Shown: positions 24,201 through 35,800 of the stretch, one piece after another
Numbering within the stretch: position 1 is the first letter of the stretch
How the letters are laid out: each line of letters begins with the position of its first letter
Assembly (NCBI RefSeq): GCF_036785885.1
Contig: NC_092320.1
Coordinates: 21,701,557-21,765,556 of the forward strand
Direction of reading: 5' to 3'
DNA: 64,000 nt
DNA from: Coffea arabica
Taxonomy: Eukaryota > Streptophyta > Magnoliopsida > Gentianales > Rubiaceae
The notes under the pieces: generated by a model
What the model was told of the DNA's origin: nothing
The model's input: the letters and a program-made list of their open reading frames with translations, nothing else
Databases searched by the model: none
Translations under genes and position numbers: made by a program

Positions 24201-24256
24201 ATGAAAATGAGATTTCAACATGGAAAAGCCTTTGGCCAACCAGTACCTTAGAATAG
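21218..24256 (+). CDS. F-box protein (At2g41170 / At2g26850-like)
   Basis: Five exons: 21218-21892, 22209-22288, 22477-22652, 22817-22891 and 24069-24256. They total 1194 nt (397 aa), with all junctions in frame. A hydrophobic N-terminal segment (residues 1-20, [19 protein letters not shown]) is typical of this plant family and may anchor the protein. The F-box (about 89-133) begins [21 protein letters not shown] and should bind a SKP1-like adaptor in an SCF ubiquitin ligase. No kelch or LRR repeats follow; the C-terminal half is a family-specific region ([21 protein letters not shown]-type, [19 protein letters not shown]) of unknown substrate. Exon 1 and its donor are partly copied in a perfect 182-bp tandem duplication. 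Splicing from the first-copy donor restores the protein; reading through stops at 21904. Confidence 0.88.
21818..22185. repeat. Perfect 182-bp tandem duplication across the exon 1 donor of the F-box gene
   Basis: Copy 1 is 21818-21999 and copy 2 is 22000-22181, with the next four bases also shared. By eye the copies are identical. Each contains the last 75 nt of exon 1, the donor AG|GTAATT and the start of intron 1, so a second functional-looking donor exists at 22075. Confidence 0.92.
23294..23631. repeat. Perfect 167-bp tandem duplication in intron 4 of the F-box gene
   Basis: Copy 1 is 23294-23460 and copy 2 is 23461-23627, each beginning ACCTGGGCAACCC and ending AAACATCTTTT. They are identical by eye, with a 4-base ACCT match at the junction. 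No coding content. Confidence 0.92.
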
Positions 24257-24773
24257 TATGAGTGTATGACTGGCTGCTTTGGCATCTGCAGTGTAAAGAG
24301 GGTTTTTTGGCCCTTTTCCAACTGTATATAGAATGGCACATATGGAAGCCACTTGTAGAAGTTTTTAGTTCTGAGGCTTCAATTTTGTCTAGTTTGATGC
24401 AGAGGCCTTGAAGGGCTTACAATGGTAATGTAGATCTTCTGCTAAATAAAGCAAATGCAGTCATTTTCTCCAAGGAATGACTAGCTTACACATCTTCCTA
24501 TTGCATGTCCCTGGACCCTATACATATTAGTGTCATTTTGTCAATCATATGATCAAGAAAAAGATCAATCTCTCAAATTTTTGTGTCTGGAATTTGATCT
24601 GACCAGGATTATCTTTCTGAAAGAGAAGAAAGCACGTTTAAGAATCACTCGTGGAGTCCTTTCGAGTCCATATATTTGCCTCGATTGAGATCCAATTGGA
24701 ATCAACTTCGATAATCTCATACATTATGCTTTATGAATCTTGACCTTCGTCAATTGTAATCCCATGTTTATTG
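24257..24773 (+). other. 3' UTR of the F-box gene and intergenic DNA
   Basis: AAATAAAG at 24444-24451, about 190 bp after the stop codon, is a plausible polyadenylation signal. The rest is non-coding up to the next transposon. Confidence 0.5.
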
Positions 24774-25334
24774 CATAGGAAAAATCATTCAAAATGTCCT
24801 TCACATTTGGTTAAATGAATTTTTTCATCATTCACTTTTTAAATGTTAAATTTACGTTTCTTATAAATTCAAGTTAGTAAAATTTAGTCCCAACCTAAAT
24901 TTTTGATCACTTTTTGACTTAAGATCATTAAGTGACCCACACGGAATCATTTTTTATGTACAAAAAGATTTTGTCACTTTTTTTTTTCTTTTTGTATAAA
25001 AAAATGAATATGAATTTAGTCAGATTCCAATTTTTTGGGGGCAAAAAAGAAATATGGTTTGGATCATATCCTATTTTTTGAGGGGCAAAAATGAATATAA
25101 ATCAGGTCATTTCTTTAACTACAAATGGGATTTACTCTTTTTGCCCCTAAAAAAAGACCAAGTGTAGGTCATGTGATGAATTCAATGCAAAAAGTGATAA
25201 AAAAATCTAGGTTAGAACAAAAAATTACTACTGATTTGATTTTGTTTGGGACATATAGCTATTATTTTAAAAGCGAAGAACGAAAAAATTCATTGCATGA
25301 AATATGAGGGACGTTGTCAACGACTTTTCCTATG
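24774..25334. mobile_element. Non-autonomous DNA transposon with long terminal inverted repeats
   Basis: Ends read CATAGGAAAA (left) and TTTTCCTATG (right). The inverted similarity extends about 190 bp inward with mismatches, for example CCTAAATTTTTGATCACTTTTTG on the left against the reverse complement of CAAAAAGTGATAAAAAAATCTAGG on the right. There is no transposase. The long arms suggest a Mutator-like or fold-back MITE. No matching target duplication was found at these borders. The 60-codon frame at 25125-25307 lies in the right arm and is not a gene. Confidence 0.75.
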
Positions 25335-25823
25335 GTATACTCTAAGTTTCTAAGAAGAGCAGAAAATTATGAAATTCTTGAAAAAAAAAAACTGCTTTGT
25401 CTATGTTTTGGTTGCCCACTTAACCCCTTCATGATGATTTGTCCAAGTTAATTTATTCACTAAAATGAATTTATTCTTTGTCCAGTTAAAGTAATGTTAT
25501 ACAAAAGAGGCTGAAATTTATTTTTTCTTTTTTAAGTTTTTATTCCATCTGCATTCTCTATTAAAAGGTCTTTTCTAACAATTTAACTTGCCATTGTTGC
25601 TATTAACCAATTAGATTTAACTTGAGTCAATTAGATATTAACCAATTTCAGCTTCATTGTTGCTATTAATTTGATTTGTAGTTAAGCAAATCTGGATATC
25701 ATCGTTCAAATACTTACTAAATATGTGTTATATTTCATTTTATCATGCTGACTTAAATTTGTAATTTTTCATTTTCATGTTAGTCCAACACAAATTATTA
25801 ATTTTTTCTAACATTGAACATAT
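25335..25823. other. Intergenic AT-rich DNA
   Basis: No coding or RNA gene pattern. It ends in the left copy (25809-25823) of the SINE target duplication TAACATTGAACATAT. Confidence 0.5.
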
Positions 25824-26005
25824 ATTTTTTTACCATTTAGGGGATGTTCCGGTCCTTTTTTTTTTTTTTTTGCCAGACTAATCCCCCTAAGACCAGCAGA
25901 GCCCTGCCCAATGATGCCAGCAAGTTTACCACAACGTGGGTCGAACACGGGACTTTACCGTAAAGACGGATTTATCAGTACCGGCCGAGCTGCCCGTGGG
26001 GTGCT
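25824..26005 (-). mobile_element. tRNA-derived SINE flanked by a 15-bp target duplication
   Basis: Read on the minus strand, the element starts near 26005. It has an A-box-like GGGCAGCTCGGCCGG, a B-box-like GTGTTCGACCC about 35 nt downstream, a tRNA-unrelated body and an oligo(A) tract (T run 25856-25871 on +). It is bounded by perfect direct repeats TAACATTGAACATAT at 25809-25823 and 26006-26020, the mark of LINE-machinery insertion. Between the oligo(A) tract and the duplication lie about 30 extra bases ending in a second short A run. Confidence 0.8.
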
Positions 26006-26020
26006 TAACATTGAACATAT

Positions 26021-26819
26021 TCATATTTCATTTTTGTGTTGTGTAATTGGATGTATATTTTACAAAGTGCACAAAAAAAGTTAGATAAGGGGATTATTGT
26101 CCAAATTATACATAAGTGTGAATGTAGTATGAGCGGGTTTTAATTTAGTCAATTTGAAAAGTACTATACCATTAGTCTTCGGGTTTAGGAGCTAAATTGT
26201 TATTAATTGTGAGGGCAAGATTAGAATTTTGTTATTGTATGTTTTTCAACACCATTATGAAAAGACAAAAAGTGTGTGTTTATATATATATATTGGTTTA
26301 AGGAGTTAAAAGTATGGCTACTGCCAAAGTTTATGGGGTTAACATGTTCTATTCTTGTATTTATAGGTATGAAATTAAACTTATATAATCTACGAGTAAT
26401 AATCCAAGTTTATTACTTTTACATAATTATGTTGTACTCGGATTTTTTAATTTTAATCATACCTTTAGAAAATATTCAAATAATATGAAAATGCAAAAAT
26501 ATATTTCTTATTATTCCCATACCCTATTTTAGTAATTATAGCCTGTGTCAAAAATAAAATGATAATAAACTAATAAAAATACTTTTAAAAAAGTGAGAAC
26601 TTTTTAAAAATTTTTTTAATGAAAAAAAGTGAGACTTGAAATGGAAAGAGCCCAACTCCAACAGTATTTCAGAGCCCCAACCCAAGTGAACTCAGCAGCA
26701 CAACCGAACCCAAACAAGAAACAGAAGAAAGTAAAAGGAGAGAGAGAAAAAGAAAGAAGAGAAATCAATAATTTGTGTGAAGAAATCAGGTCGTCGTTTG
26801 ATTTTCACTCTTCGCAAAA
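26021..26819 (+). other. Upstream region and 5' UTR of the rhomboid-like gene
   Basis: Very AT-rich to about 26630, then purine-rich (AGAAGAAAG-type) DNA running to the ATG at 26820, as is common for a plant 5' UTR. The open frame 26629-26823 ends across the true start in another frame and is not taken as a gene. Confidence 0.45.
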
Positions 26820-29800
26820 ATGAACGGCGGCCCATCTGGTTTCAGTATGTTCTTTGATTCCGTTTCCAGTTTCTTTTTTGTGCTTTCTATTTTGGGTGAT
26901 GTGTTTTTGATATTTGACTCGTATATATTTATGAAATCCCAGATAATGCACCAGTGACGAGAATTTTGGTGATCGCATGTGTCCTTTTCACTATTATATT
27001 TGGGATCCAGGGCCGTTCTAATAAGCTTGGATGGTCCTATGAGGTACTGTTCATTTTTTTTTGGTTAATTTTTTTTTAAAAAAGTTTTTTTTTTGTTTGC
27101 AGTTGATTGATTGTCCTTCCTGGGTTTCTTTTATATTGTAGTATTACTATATTTCCAGTCCTGAATTGTGTTAGAATTCTGTAATTCCAATGGAATGAGA
27201 AGCATAACTGTTGATTTTTATGTTAGTTCATCGGCAACTGTTTCTTATCATCAGTCTATAACAATGTGAAAAGGATATAGAGGTTTGGTGGTCAGTAGAT
27301 AGATTTGTCCTTCAACTAGCTTAAGTTAATTTTGGCTTGATTGAAGTCCATTGTACTGAGAGGAAGAGAGTTTGCTTAATTGTGTATATATTAGTTTCTG
27401 GTCCTGGACTGAAGATTTCCTTCTAGTCAATTTTTGGAATTAAGTTGATTTGAACTAGTTTATGGATTTTGATTCCCTTGTCCGCCATTTCAGTTCTTGA
27501 AATTTGTATCCTGCTGCAAAGATAACATTGAAATGTTAAGATTTAGGGTGTGCTTTTGTTTTAGCTAATATTGTTGGTTATCTATTCTTGCTTTTTGAAA
27601 TTTGTATCGAGAATGAGGATTTTAGGACAGTGTATTGGTTAGAGTGATCAGTGGGGGTGATGCTACTTGGAGTGAGTGAAAGAATCTTAAGGTATTTGAA
27701 GAGAAGGGCATGACAAGCACTAGCTTTAAGCTTATCTAGTACTCTGCGCTAGCTTTAAGCTTAATTAATACTCTGTCGGGTTTCAATCATTGTCTGTCGG
27801 AAAATATATTCCTTCAGATCCCATATTAGTGCATCAATTAGCAACCTTCTCACCTGAGAAAATTTTGTACAAGCCTATATGTGGGGTATGCTCGAGAATA
27901 GCGTAAAGAAACAGGCTGATGCAACTTGGACTGAGTAAGTTGAAGAATTGCCATGACAAGCTTAAGTTAGCTTACAATTAGCGAAGAAGCTTTAAGCTGT
28001 ATGTGAAACTTGTCCTGTCCCAACTTTACCTGTATTGGTATTTAAATCAGTTACAGATTTTTAACTGTTGCCATAGCTTTTTTGACGAGAGGAAATTGAT
28101 GGTTTTTATACTGTGACATTTTGCTGGTACACTGGAAATATTTCCTTGTCCTGTCCTTTCTTATTTCTAGCGTTGATGGTGAGATGATTAGTCTTCTGTT
28201 GCATTGTGCTGATGTAGTTCTTCTTAGAATTGAAAAATGGTTAGAAAATTAATGGTAGTTGACTTTACTTTATTGTGACAACTTCTTTGGAGACCAGAAG
28301 TATGCAGTTCGCAAAAGAGCATGAAAAAATATGAGAGATGCCAAGTGTGCATGTCTTTTGTGTTATGCTGCCTTTTCCTTTATGGGCATTTTGGGGGATA
28401 TCTGGGCTGGGTATGTGTATTTATGTTGTAAGTATGCTGCAACTGTACTTAGAAAATTTGCTTAAAGAGTGGCAAAATTTTCACTGCATGCATCACCTGT
28501 TGAACCGAGTGATTTGTGAAAATATAAAGCTTCTTCAAAACTTGGAAGGCTTCTTTTCGGTGGAACATCTGAAGGTGCTTCTAGTTTCCTTTTTTATCTG
28601 TAAGTTGGCTAACAGGCCCTCTTAAATATCAGTGGACAGATATCTTATTTGTCAGATTTATGGAGTTTATTGACTTTCATATATTTAATTTGAAGTTTAA
28701 GGTTATCTAAATTGAATTTAGTTCTTAAATACGGCATACAATGTAGTGATAAATATTTAAACAAGCTTCAGTTGTTTACATGTGCTGTATGATGCATTCA
28801 CTGAAACATGCTTTAGTTGTTTATATATGCTATATGAATCATTACAGTTGCAAGTTCATCTCTCTGTCTGTCTCAGACACATTTACATATCCAGAGCATA
28901 TGGATGAACTGATAATCTGGTGCCAGTATATGCCACAGAGAACAGTAGGTTTTCTACTGATTTGATAGTTTCGGGAGAGTCAAATCCTTATTTTAATGCA
29001 CAGGAGAGAATAAGTTCAATTATTCTTTGTTACTTTTATAGTTTTCGATACTAATGCTTTTGTAGTTGGAGGTGTTTGGTCGCTGTTCTGAAATCTTGAA
29101 ATTCAGCTAGGTTGTTGACAATCTGTTTTGTCCTTTGGCAGGATATATTCAAAAAATTTCAAATTTGGAAGCTGATACTGTCCATTTTTGGTTTTGCGTC
29201 TACACCAGAACTCATCTTTGGAACATATCTGCTTTATTACTTTCGTATATTTGAGAGGCAAATCGGCTCTAATAAGTACTCTGTAAGTGGTGTTCAGAAG
29301 AAATATTTATTATTTAAGTGGCTGTCTTACACAACAATTTAATGTTTATTGGACGATGAAACAATTTCCATGTTTTCACAATCTTATGTTTTCTGATTTC
29401 CTGCTGGTATTTGACTTTAATTGGATGAAAATAATGTTCCCGCATTTGTCCAATAAATATAAGATATGAAAAAAGTTTACATAATTTCTTTTCTGCAAAT
29501 TCGATCTACTTGCGGCAACATTATCTATTTGGAACTATTTTCTGTATTGTGCAACTTGAATTTTCCTTTGGACAACCATAGAATCAACTTCTTTTGCTTT
29601 ATATCATGGAAAAAAAACATTTTTGTTGGCAATGTCATCAAAACAAGAAGGTTGTACCATGTATATTAACTAGCCATATGAAGATCTTACTGCATTTGTC
29701 CAATTTGGATATTTAAGTATTTACTGATTATAGAGTTCCAATATTTGTCATGTCCGTATTCTAAAGATGGTCTGCGTTAGAGTGCCACTGTACTATCCTT

Positions 29801-32800
29801 TAAAGAACTGAAACTCTCTTTGTCAACAGCTACGATGTTGATTTTAGCATTCTTTTATATGCAATTGAACACTGCTAAAGTACATCCACTACTTATTGGG
29901 CACTGAAGAGTTTGTATTTATTAATGACTAAATTGTGGATCATCTCAAATATATCATTGTTTTGCAAACTAATGTTCTTTTATTTTTTTGCTTGCTACAC
30001 CTGTTAAGGTGATGATTGTTATGTGATATTTTCTGTACCACTTTTTGTTGGTATAATACTCATATTGATTCATGATTGATCATTCAAACGGCCACTTTAT
30101 GAATAGTACTGCGTCAATCATGGTAACGGAAAGGGAAGAACAATATGCTCATGTAGTTTGATATGCCTTACTTTGCAGGTGTTTATCTTGTTCTCTGCAA
30201 TCGTCTCTTTAGTGCTTGAGGTCCTTGCAATGAAAATTGTTAAAGGTATGGTAAATTGATGTTTATCTATATGCAACCTTCTGAATTGGTATACATAGCT
30301 TCACACCAGCAAAAGTAGAAAAGTATTTCAAACAAGCAAGTTTCTTTTTGCTGTTGCCTTCTTCTTGATGTAGTGTAATATGCCTTCTCTTTTGCTAGTG
30401 TTTTACTGCCTTCCTGAAAGCATTTCCTCTGCACATAGAGAGATTTTTTCAGTCATTGAGAGGGCATCTTGTGATTGATGTGAATTTGAGTAATAATGCT
30501 ACAGATTCTCATTGCTGTTACTGTCAATATGTTATCTACATGAATACAATTTTAAATGACATTTTCACCTCTTTTTACCTGGTAGCTGTTTGTTTACTGT
30601 GTACATATCTCATTAGCTGTTTTTCACAAGTTGATAGTTTTCTGTATTCTTGTCTAGCTCTTGAATCCAACTCAAGTTATAAATGGATTTTTTTAGAGAT
30701 TGATCTTTCATTCAACTTGAATCCTTTCATGATGATATTACTTCAGAGCTAAGATGGAACATAGTCTAAAGGGAATTCAAACCATGGAAAAATCATACTA
30801 CTTCTGTTGGCTCACAATGATGCCAAAGAAGAACAGCCAGAACTGGTGAAAGACATGAGAAACAGGGCAAAAGTCGTTATGGAATAGCCGTAAGTGGCTT
30901 TTGGATCTCTGGAGGAAGAAATTCTTCTTAGTTTGAGATTTCCTTTTAAGATCTGATGGAATAGGAAAGGGCTGAGAGGTTGGAAGATTGGGCTAAGTGA
31001 TAAGATTTGGAAGACTGTTAGAAGAAGAGGGTATCTGGTTTACTATGGAGAGCAATAAGGAGATGTGTGGTACTTAGCAAACCAACTTTTTATGCTGTGA
31101 GTATTGTCCACAGTAACAGAAAACCAGGTTCTAACTGGTCAGTTCTCTGTTACCAGGTCTGGATGCTTTGACCAGTTTGACCGTTTGTTTGGCTTCTAAA
31201 TGAAACTGAACCAGACTGATAGCCACTTGTTCCTGGATAACGGAGGCAGCCTGGACGGTTGTAACTTGTCTTCAGTTTGAGAGCATTCCTTCAGTTAAAT
31301 GGTATTTGTAGTTGTTCAGATTCAGGAACGAAGTCCGCACTGAGAAACCCTCTGTAAGGAGCTTGCAGCATATATAAATTTGACACTACATGTTAGGGTA
31401 CCAGTGTCGCTATTATGTGGACTTGGCACTTTATGCAGTTGCACTTGTTGTGATTTGAGAGATGCATAGACGACAGTCTGCAATTTTTACCTGATCTGGT
31501 CAAACAAGATCAGGCATTGACTTGTGACTTTTAGGGAAACTTCAACTTAAATTGAGAGTCATCTTTCTGGGAATTCTTGTCCATGATTTAGTTAAAAATT
31601 AGAGAAAGGTAAAGGATGGAAAAGAGGTGAAGATATTCTACTGGAACTCATATGCACTGATTGATCAGTGACTTGTGAATGACTAACAATCAGGAGAGTG
31701 GGGAGTTCCAACAAGGCAAACAGTCTGAGATGAATATACATTGGGCTTGTGGGTCACATGAGATTAGGTAAGGATGGCATTGTGAGTTTAATTTTCCATA
31801 ACAAATTTGTTACTGGTTCTGAAATATAGACATTTTATTTAGGCTGCTGAATTTGTTTCTGAACTAATTAAGACAACCTTCATTGGGAAAACAAATGAAG
31901 TCCGTGAACATGTCCAAGTACATGTGTGCTGCTTATACTAAGCACATGGTTTTGCTTTAAGTTGGATGGATTTGGGTATGATTACTGGGTGTGGTTTTCT
32001 TTAAGCTAGACAGACTTGGGTATGATTATTGGGCGTGTCAACACCAGTCGATTTGTGTACTTCCTGAAGATAAGGACATGGGGGCACTGCCAAAGACTCA
32101 GATATCAATGTTTCAATAAGCTATGTAATAAAAGTTCGTTAGTATTTTGTAAATCATTTACTTAGATATCCTTGTACAATTAATGATGTTTTCCTAGCAA
32201 AATACCTGGTTGAATGCTTTTCAAATGAAGACTGCATCATTAGGTTTTCTACACATTCAGGAGCCAAACTACTTCATTTTATTGTGACTGTCCGGAAGGA
32301 AACCTAAATAGTGACTCATATGGGTTCAGAATTTATGAGAGTTATTTTCTGTGCTTTATAAATCAGTGGTCATTTTTTAATGGATCATAGATGGTAACAT
32401 TCCTTGTCCAATCTCATGTGACCCATACGGCTTATATCTTAGACAATAGGAGTCTCCGATATTTTGTCAGCTTGGAGCGTTCCACATTTCTCAGCATTAT
32501 CAACTTACAACAACTGGCACCATTCTTCTCTTCTTGATCCCTTGACTTTCTTGGTTTTTTCGGCTATATCAAGAAAATTTTGTTAGAAGAAGACAGCTCT
32601 CGTCTAAGTTAGAGCTTCTGTCAGAGTCAAAAGTCATCAGAGCCAATCATCTTAAACTGCATCCAGGTATCAAATCCATACCAGTTCAGTGTGGTGTTGT
32701 ATCGACTCTGGTACCTTGTGTTATGGTGCTGAGTCCGGGTAACAGAAGCAGTTCTTGTCTAGCCCATGAGCTGCTCATCTGGCACATGACTGCCGGCATA

Positions 32801-35800
32801 TGATAGGACTGCCTTGAAAATAGTCTAGCAGAAAAATGCCTGCCTACCTAGTAAGTTGAGGAACATGTATTATGGTACAAATATCACTGAGAGACCTAAG
32901 ATGTTGTTTTGTAGAAAGATATGCATTGGCTTTTTGTGATATCATAACTAATTGATGTAAAAATACTGAAATGGCTGAATGTTGAAATCTTAGCTGGCAA
33001 TCTTTTTACCTAATTTTGTGCATCTAGAATAAGCAAATTTGCTTTCTAGTCATCAAGAGAACTGTAGAACCATCCTAAAGTCAATAAATTCTCTTCTTGA
33101 GTGACATGATGTGTTGCATTTTGTATAACTCATCGATAATGAACCTGACAATGCAAAAGTACAGAAATACTTGGCTCAATAATTATATCATCTAAAAATG
33201 GCTTGAGACAGCTATAGAAAGATTCTGCGATTGTTTCCTTTGATTGAAAGTGGATGGAGCATAATGCTGCCATTTCATATATTCTAATCAGAGGATTTTG
33301 TTACTCTGAGGGTGCTGATTTAAGATAATCTGTGATGATGTGTGTTACCTTGTCTGTGTTATATGGTCTTGCTGGGTCAGAAGGCCTCAATATTTATAGC
33401 AAAGAATACTAAGTTGAATGGTTGAGTTGAAAAAGAGTCTTGGCTTGGGGTTTGATCAACATGTGGTAGATGCTTCTTGTAAATATTCTTGCCACTCTAT
33501 TTGGGTTTATTCTTTTATCTTTGAGACTGGAAAGGACTCAATTATCTTAGCTTTACTTGTGCAGATTCTTCCTTGAAGACTCTCACATCGGGTCCCTATG
33601 GTCTTATATTTGCTTCCTTTGTTCCTTTCTATCTTGACATACCAGTCTCGACTCGTTACCGTGTATTTAGCCTTCACTTCTCCGACAAGACATTTATATA
33701 TGTAGCTGGTCTTCAGGTACTCATGTGGATGTGCTATTGCTCTTTCCGAAACATTTACTGTCCTTTCATACTCACTCATTTTGGGTTTACAATCTTTATC
33801 CTAACTGATGTGTATTTTCCATCTCTCAGCTTCTTTTCTCATCATGGAAAAGATCTCTGTTGCCGGGGATCTGTGGCATTCTTGCTGGTTCCTTGTATCG
33901 TTTGAATATTCTCCGCATACGCAGTATGAAGGTTGCATTGCATTCTCCATAAAATCTTTTTCTGTTCTGTTGGATCTAGTGTGTGCTATTATCATCTATA
34001 AGGATGGCTTGTTTTCTTGTTTCTGAATCTGCTAGTTTTACCTGAGTGGGTGAAATGCTTTGGTTTATCATCTATTGTTAAATTGCTTAGTCTGATTGCG
34101 ATTAGCCTATTCATAACACATGGTGTCTTCTTTTACTTATTGCTCAAGGGGATGATGATTGCATCTAGAAGGGGCAACTAGAAAGAAGTGAGAAAAATAT
34201 AGGATATGTGTCTAAAGTTGTATATTTACTGGCTTGACTTCTGAGTCCACGTTCTTATGTCGGTAAAACGCATATTTCTTTTATAGAGAATAAAATCCTA
34301 TCCTTCTTAGCCTAAGGGGATGATGATTGTATCTAGAAGGGGCAGCTAGAAAGAAATATGAAAAATAATAGGATATGTTTCTAAAGTTGAATATTACTTG
34401 CTTGACTTCTGAGTCCGTGTTCTTATGTCGGTAATACACGTATTTCTTTTATAGAGAATAAAATCCTATCCTTCTTAGCTCCGGGGACATTGCCCATGGT
34501 TTGTTTATTTGTTCGATTGCATAGAAGTAATTTAAATGATTTGATAATTTTATGCTACTACGCATACTTTGGTGGTTCTTTATTAGTCCCAGCTATTGAT
34601 ACTAAGAAAAGAATTTCAAAATCAATATGCTTGTTGGATCCATAACTAGGGCATTTCAGAAGAGTAGAAAAATTCTGCAGGAAATGTTAGTTTTAGTATT
34701 CTTGAATTCTCAAATCAGAAAACATCAATACATGTTTCCAACTAAGCTTATTGGGTGCTTGTCTATTCCTATTATTATTGTATCATGAGGTTGATCTTGC
34801 GGCAGGAATTCCTTGTTTTCTTTGTTGGGTAATACATAATAAGCTTTTTATTGCTAGAGCTCTATCCCCCACACACAGACTTATGTTGTAAGCTACACAT
34901 CTGAGGTGGTTGTTGCTTGAGCTCTATCCACATATTTGCTTTTATTTAAAGCTTTATGCACGATGACCCATCCATTTGCTTTTAAAGCTCTATCCACATA
35001 TTTATTTAAAGCTCTATGCACATATTTGCTTTTATTTAGAGCTCTTTGCGCGATGACCCATCTGTGTTTCTTTTACCCCTCAGTTTCCAGAATTTATCGC
35101 TTCTTTCTTCTCTCGACTTTCATGGCCATCTTCGGGGAATATACCACCTGCTGCACCAGCTAGGAATACTGTGGGAAATATGCCGTCCTATGCAGGTCGC
35201 CAAGTGGAGGCAAGTAATTTAAATTATTTTCATCACTGATGCCTGCTGCACTGTTTTTGGTTTTCATGATTAATACTGTTTTTGTTTCCTATTTTGTGCA
35301 TCTAATTGCTTTTTCCTGATTACAAACTCCTCAAGTTTCTTATGTTTCTCTTATTAGTTTTCTTCCTTTCTGATCTACTGAAATGGGCACCTTCTTCTGC
35401 CACTCTCTTTGTTATATCAATCCTTTCTCAATCCCCGTTTTCATTTTGTGACTAGGATCTTCCTAGTGGTGATATATCTATTTGGTTATTAATTGTTTAT
35501 TAGATAGTTTTTTATTTCTATTTTTTATGTTTAATTTTTAAGTGAATGCAAGTGGTACTTTGAGAAACTATCTTCTTGGTTGTGTACCAGGCAAATAATC
35601 TTACTAAAATAAGCATACTTCAGCTAAAGACCCTTGTGGGTATATGATGTGTCATCTTCTTTCATGACTCCAAAATTTCAAATTGTTGCTTTAGCTCTGG
35701 AGATGATTGGTGGTGCTTTTGTTTTGTGTTCCAAAAATGAGTTTTTTTAAATACATTCTATGCCATCATAAATGAATTATTTTGTAAATTGCTCATTTGC

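Noticed and set aside
34930..35060. Repeated AAGCTCTATGCACATATTTG-like words before an exon
   Set aside because: A short local repeat that gives an open frame ([13 protein letters not shown]...) but is intronic and not conserved in any family known to me.
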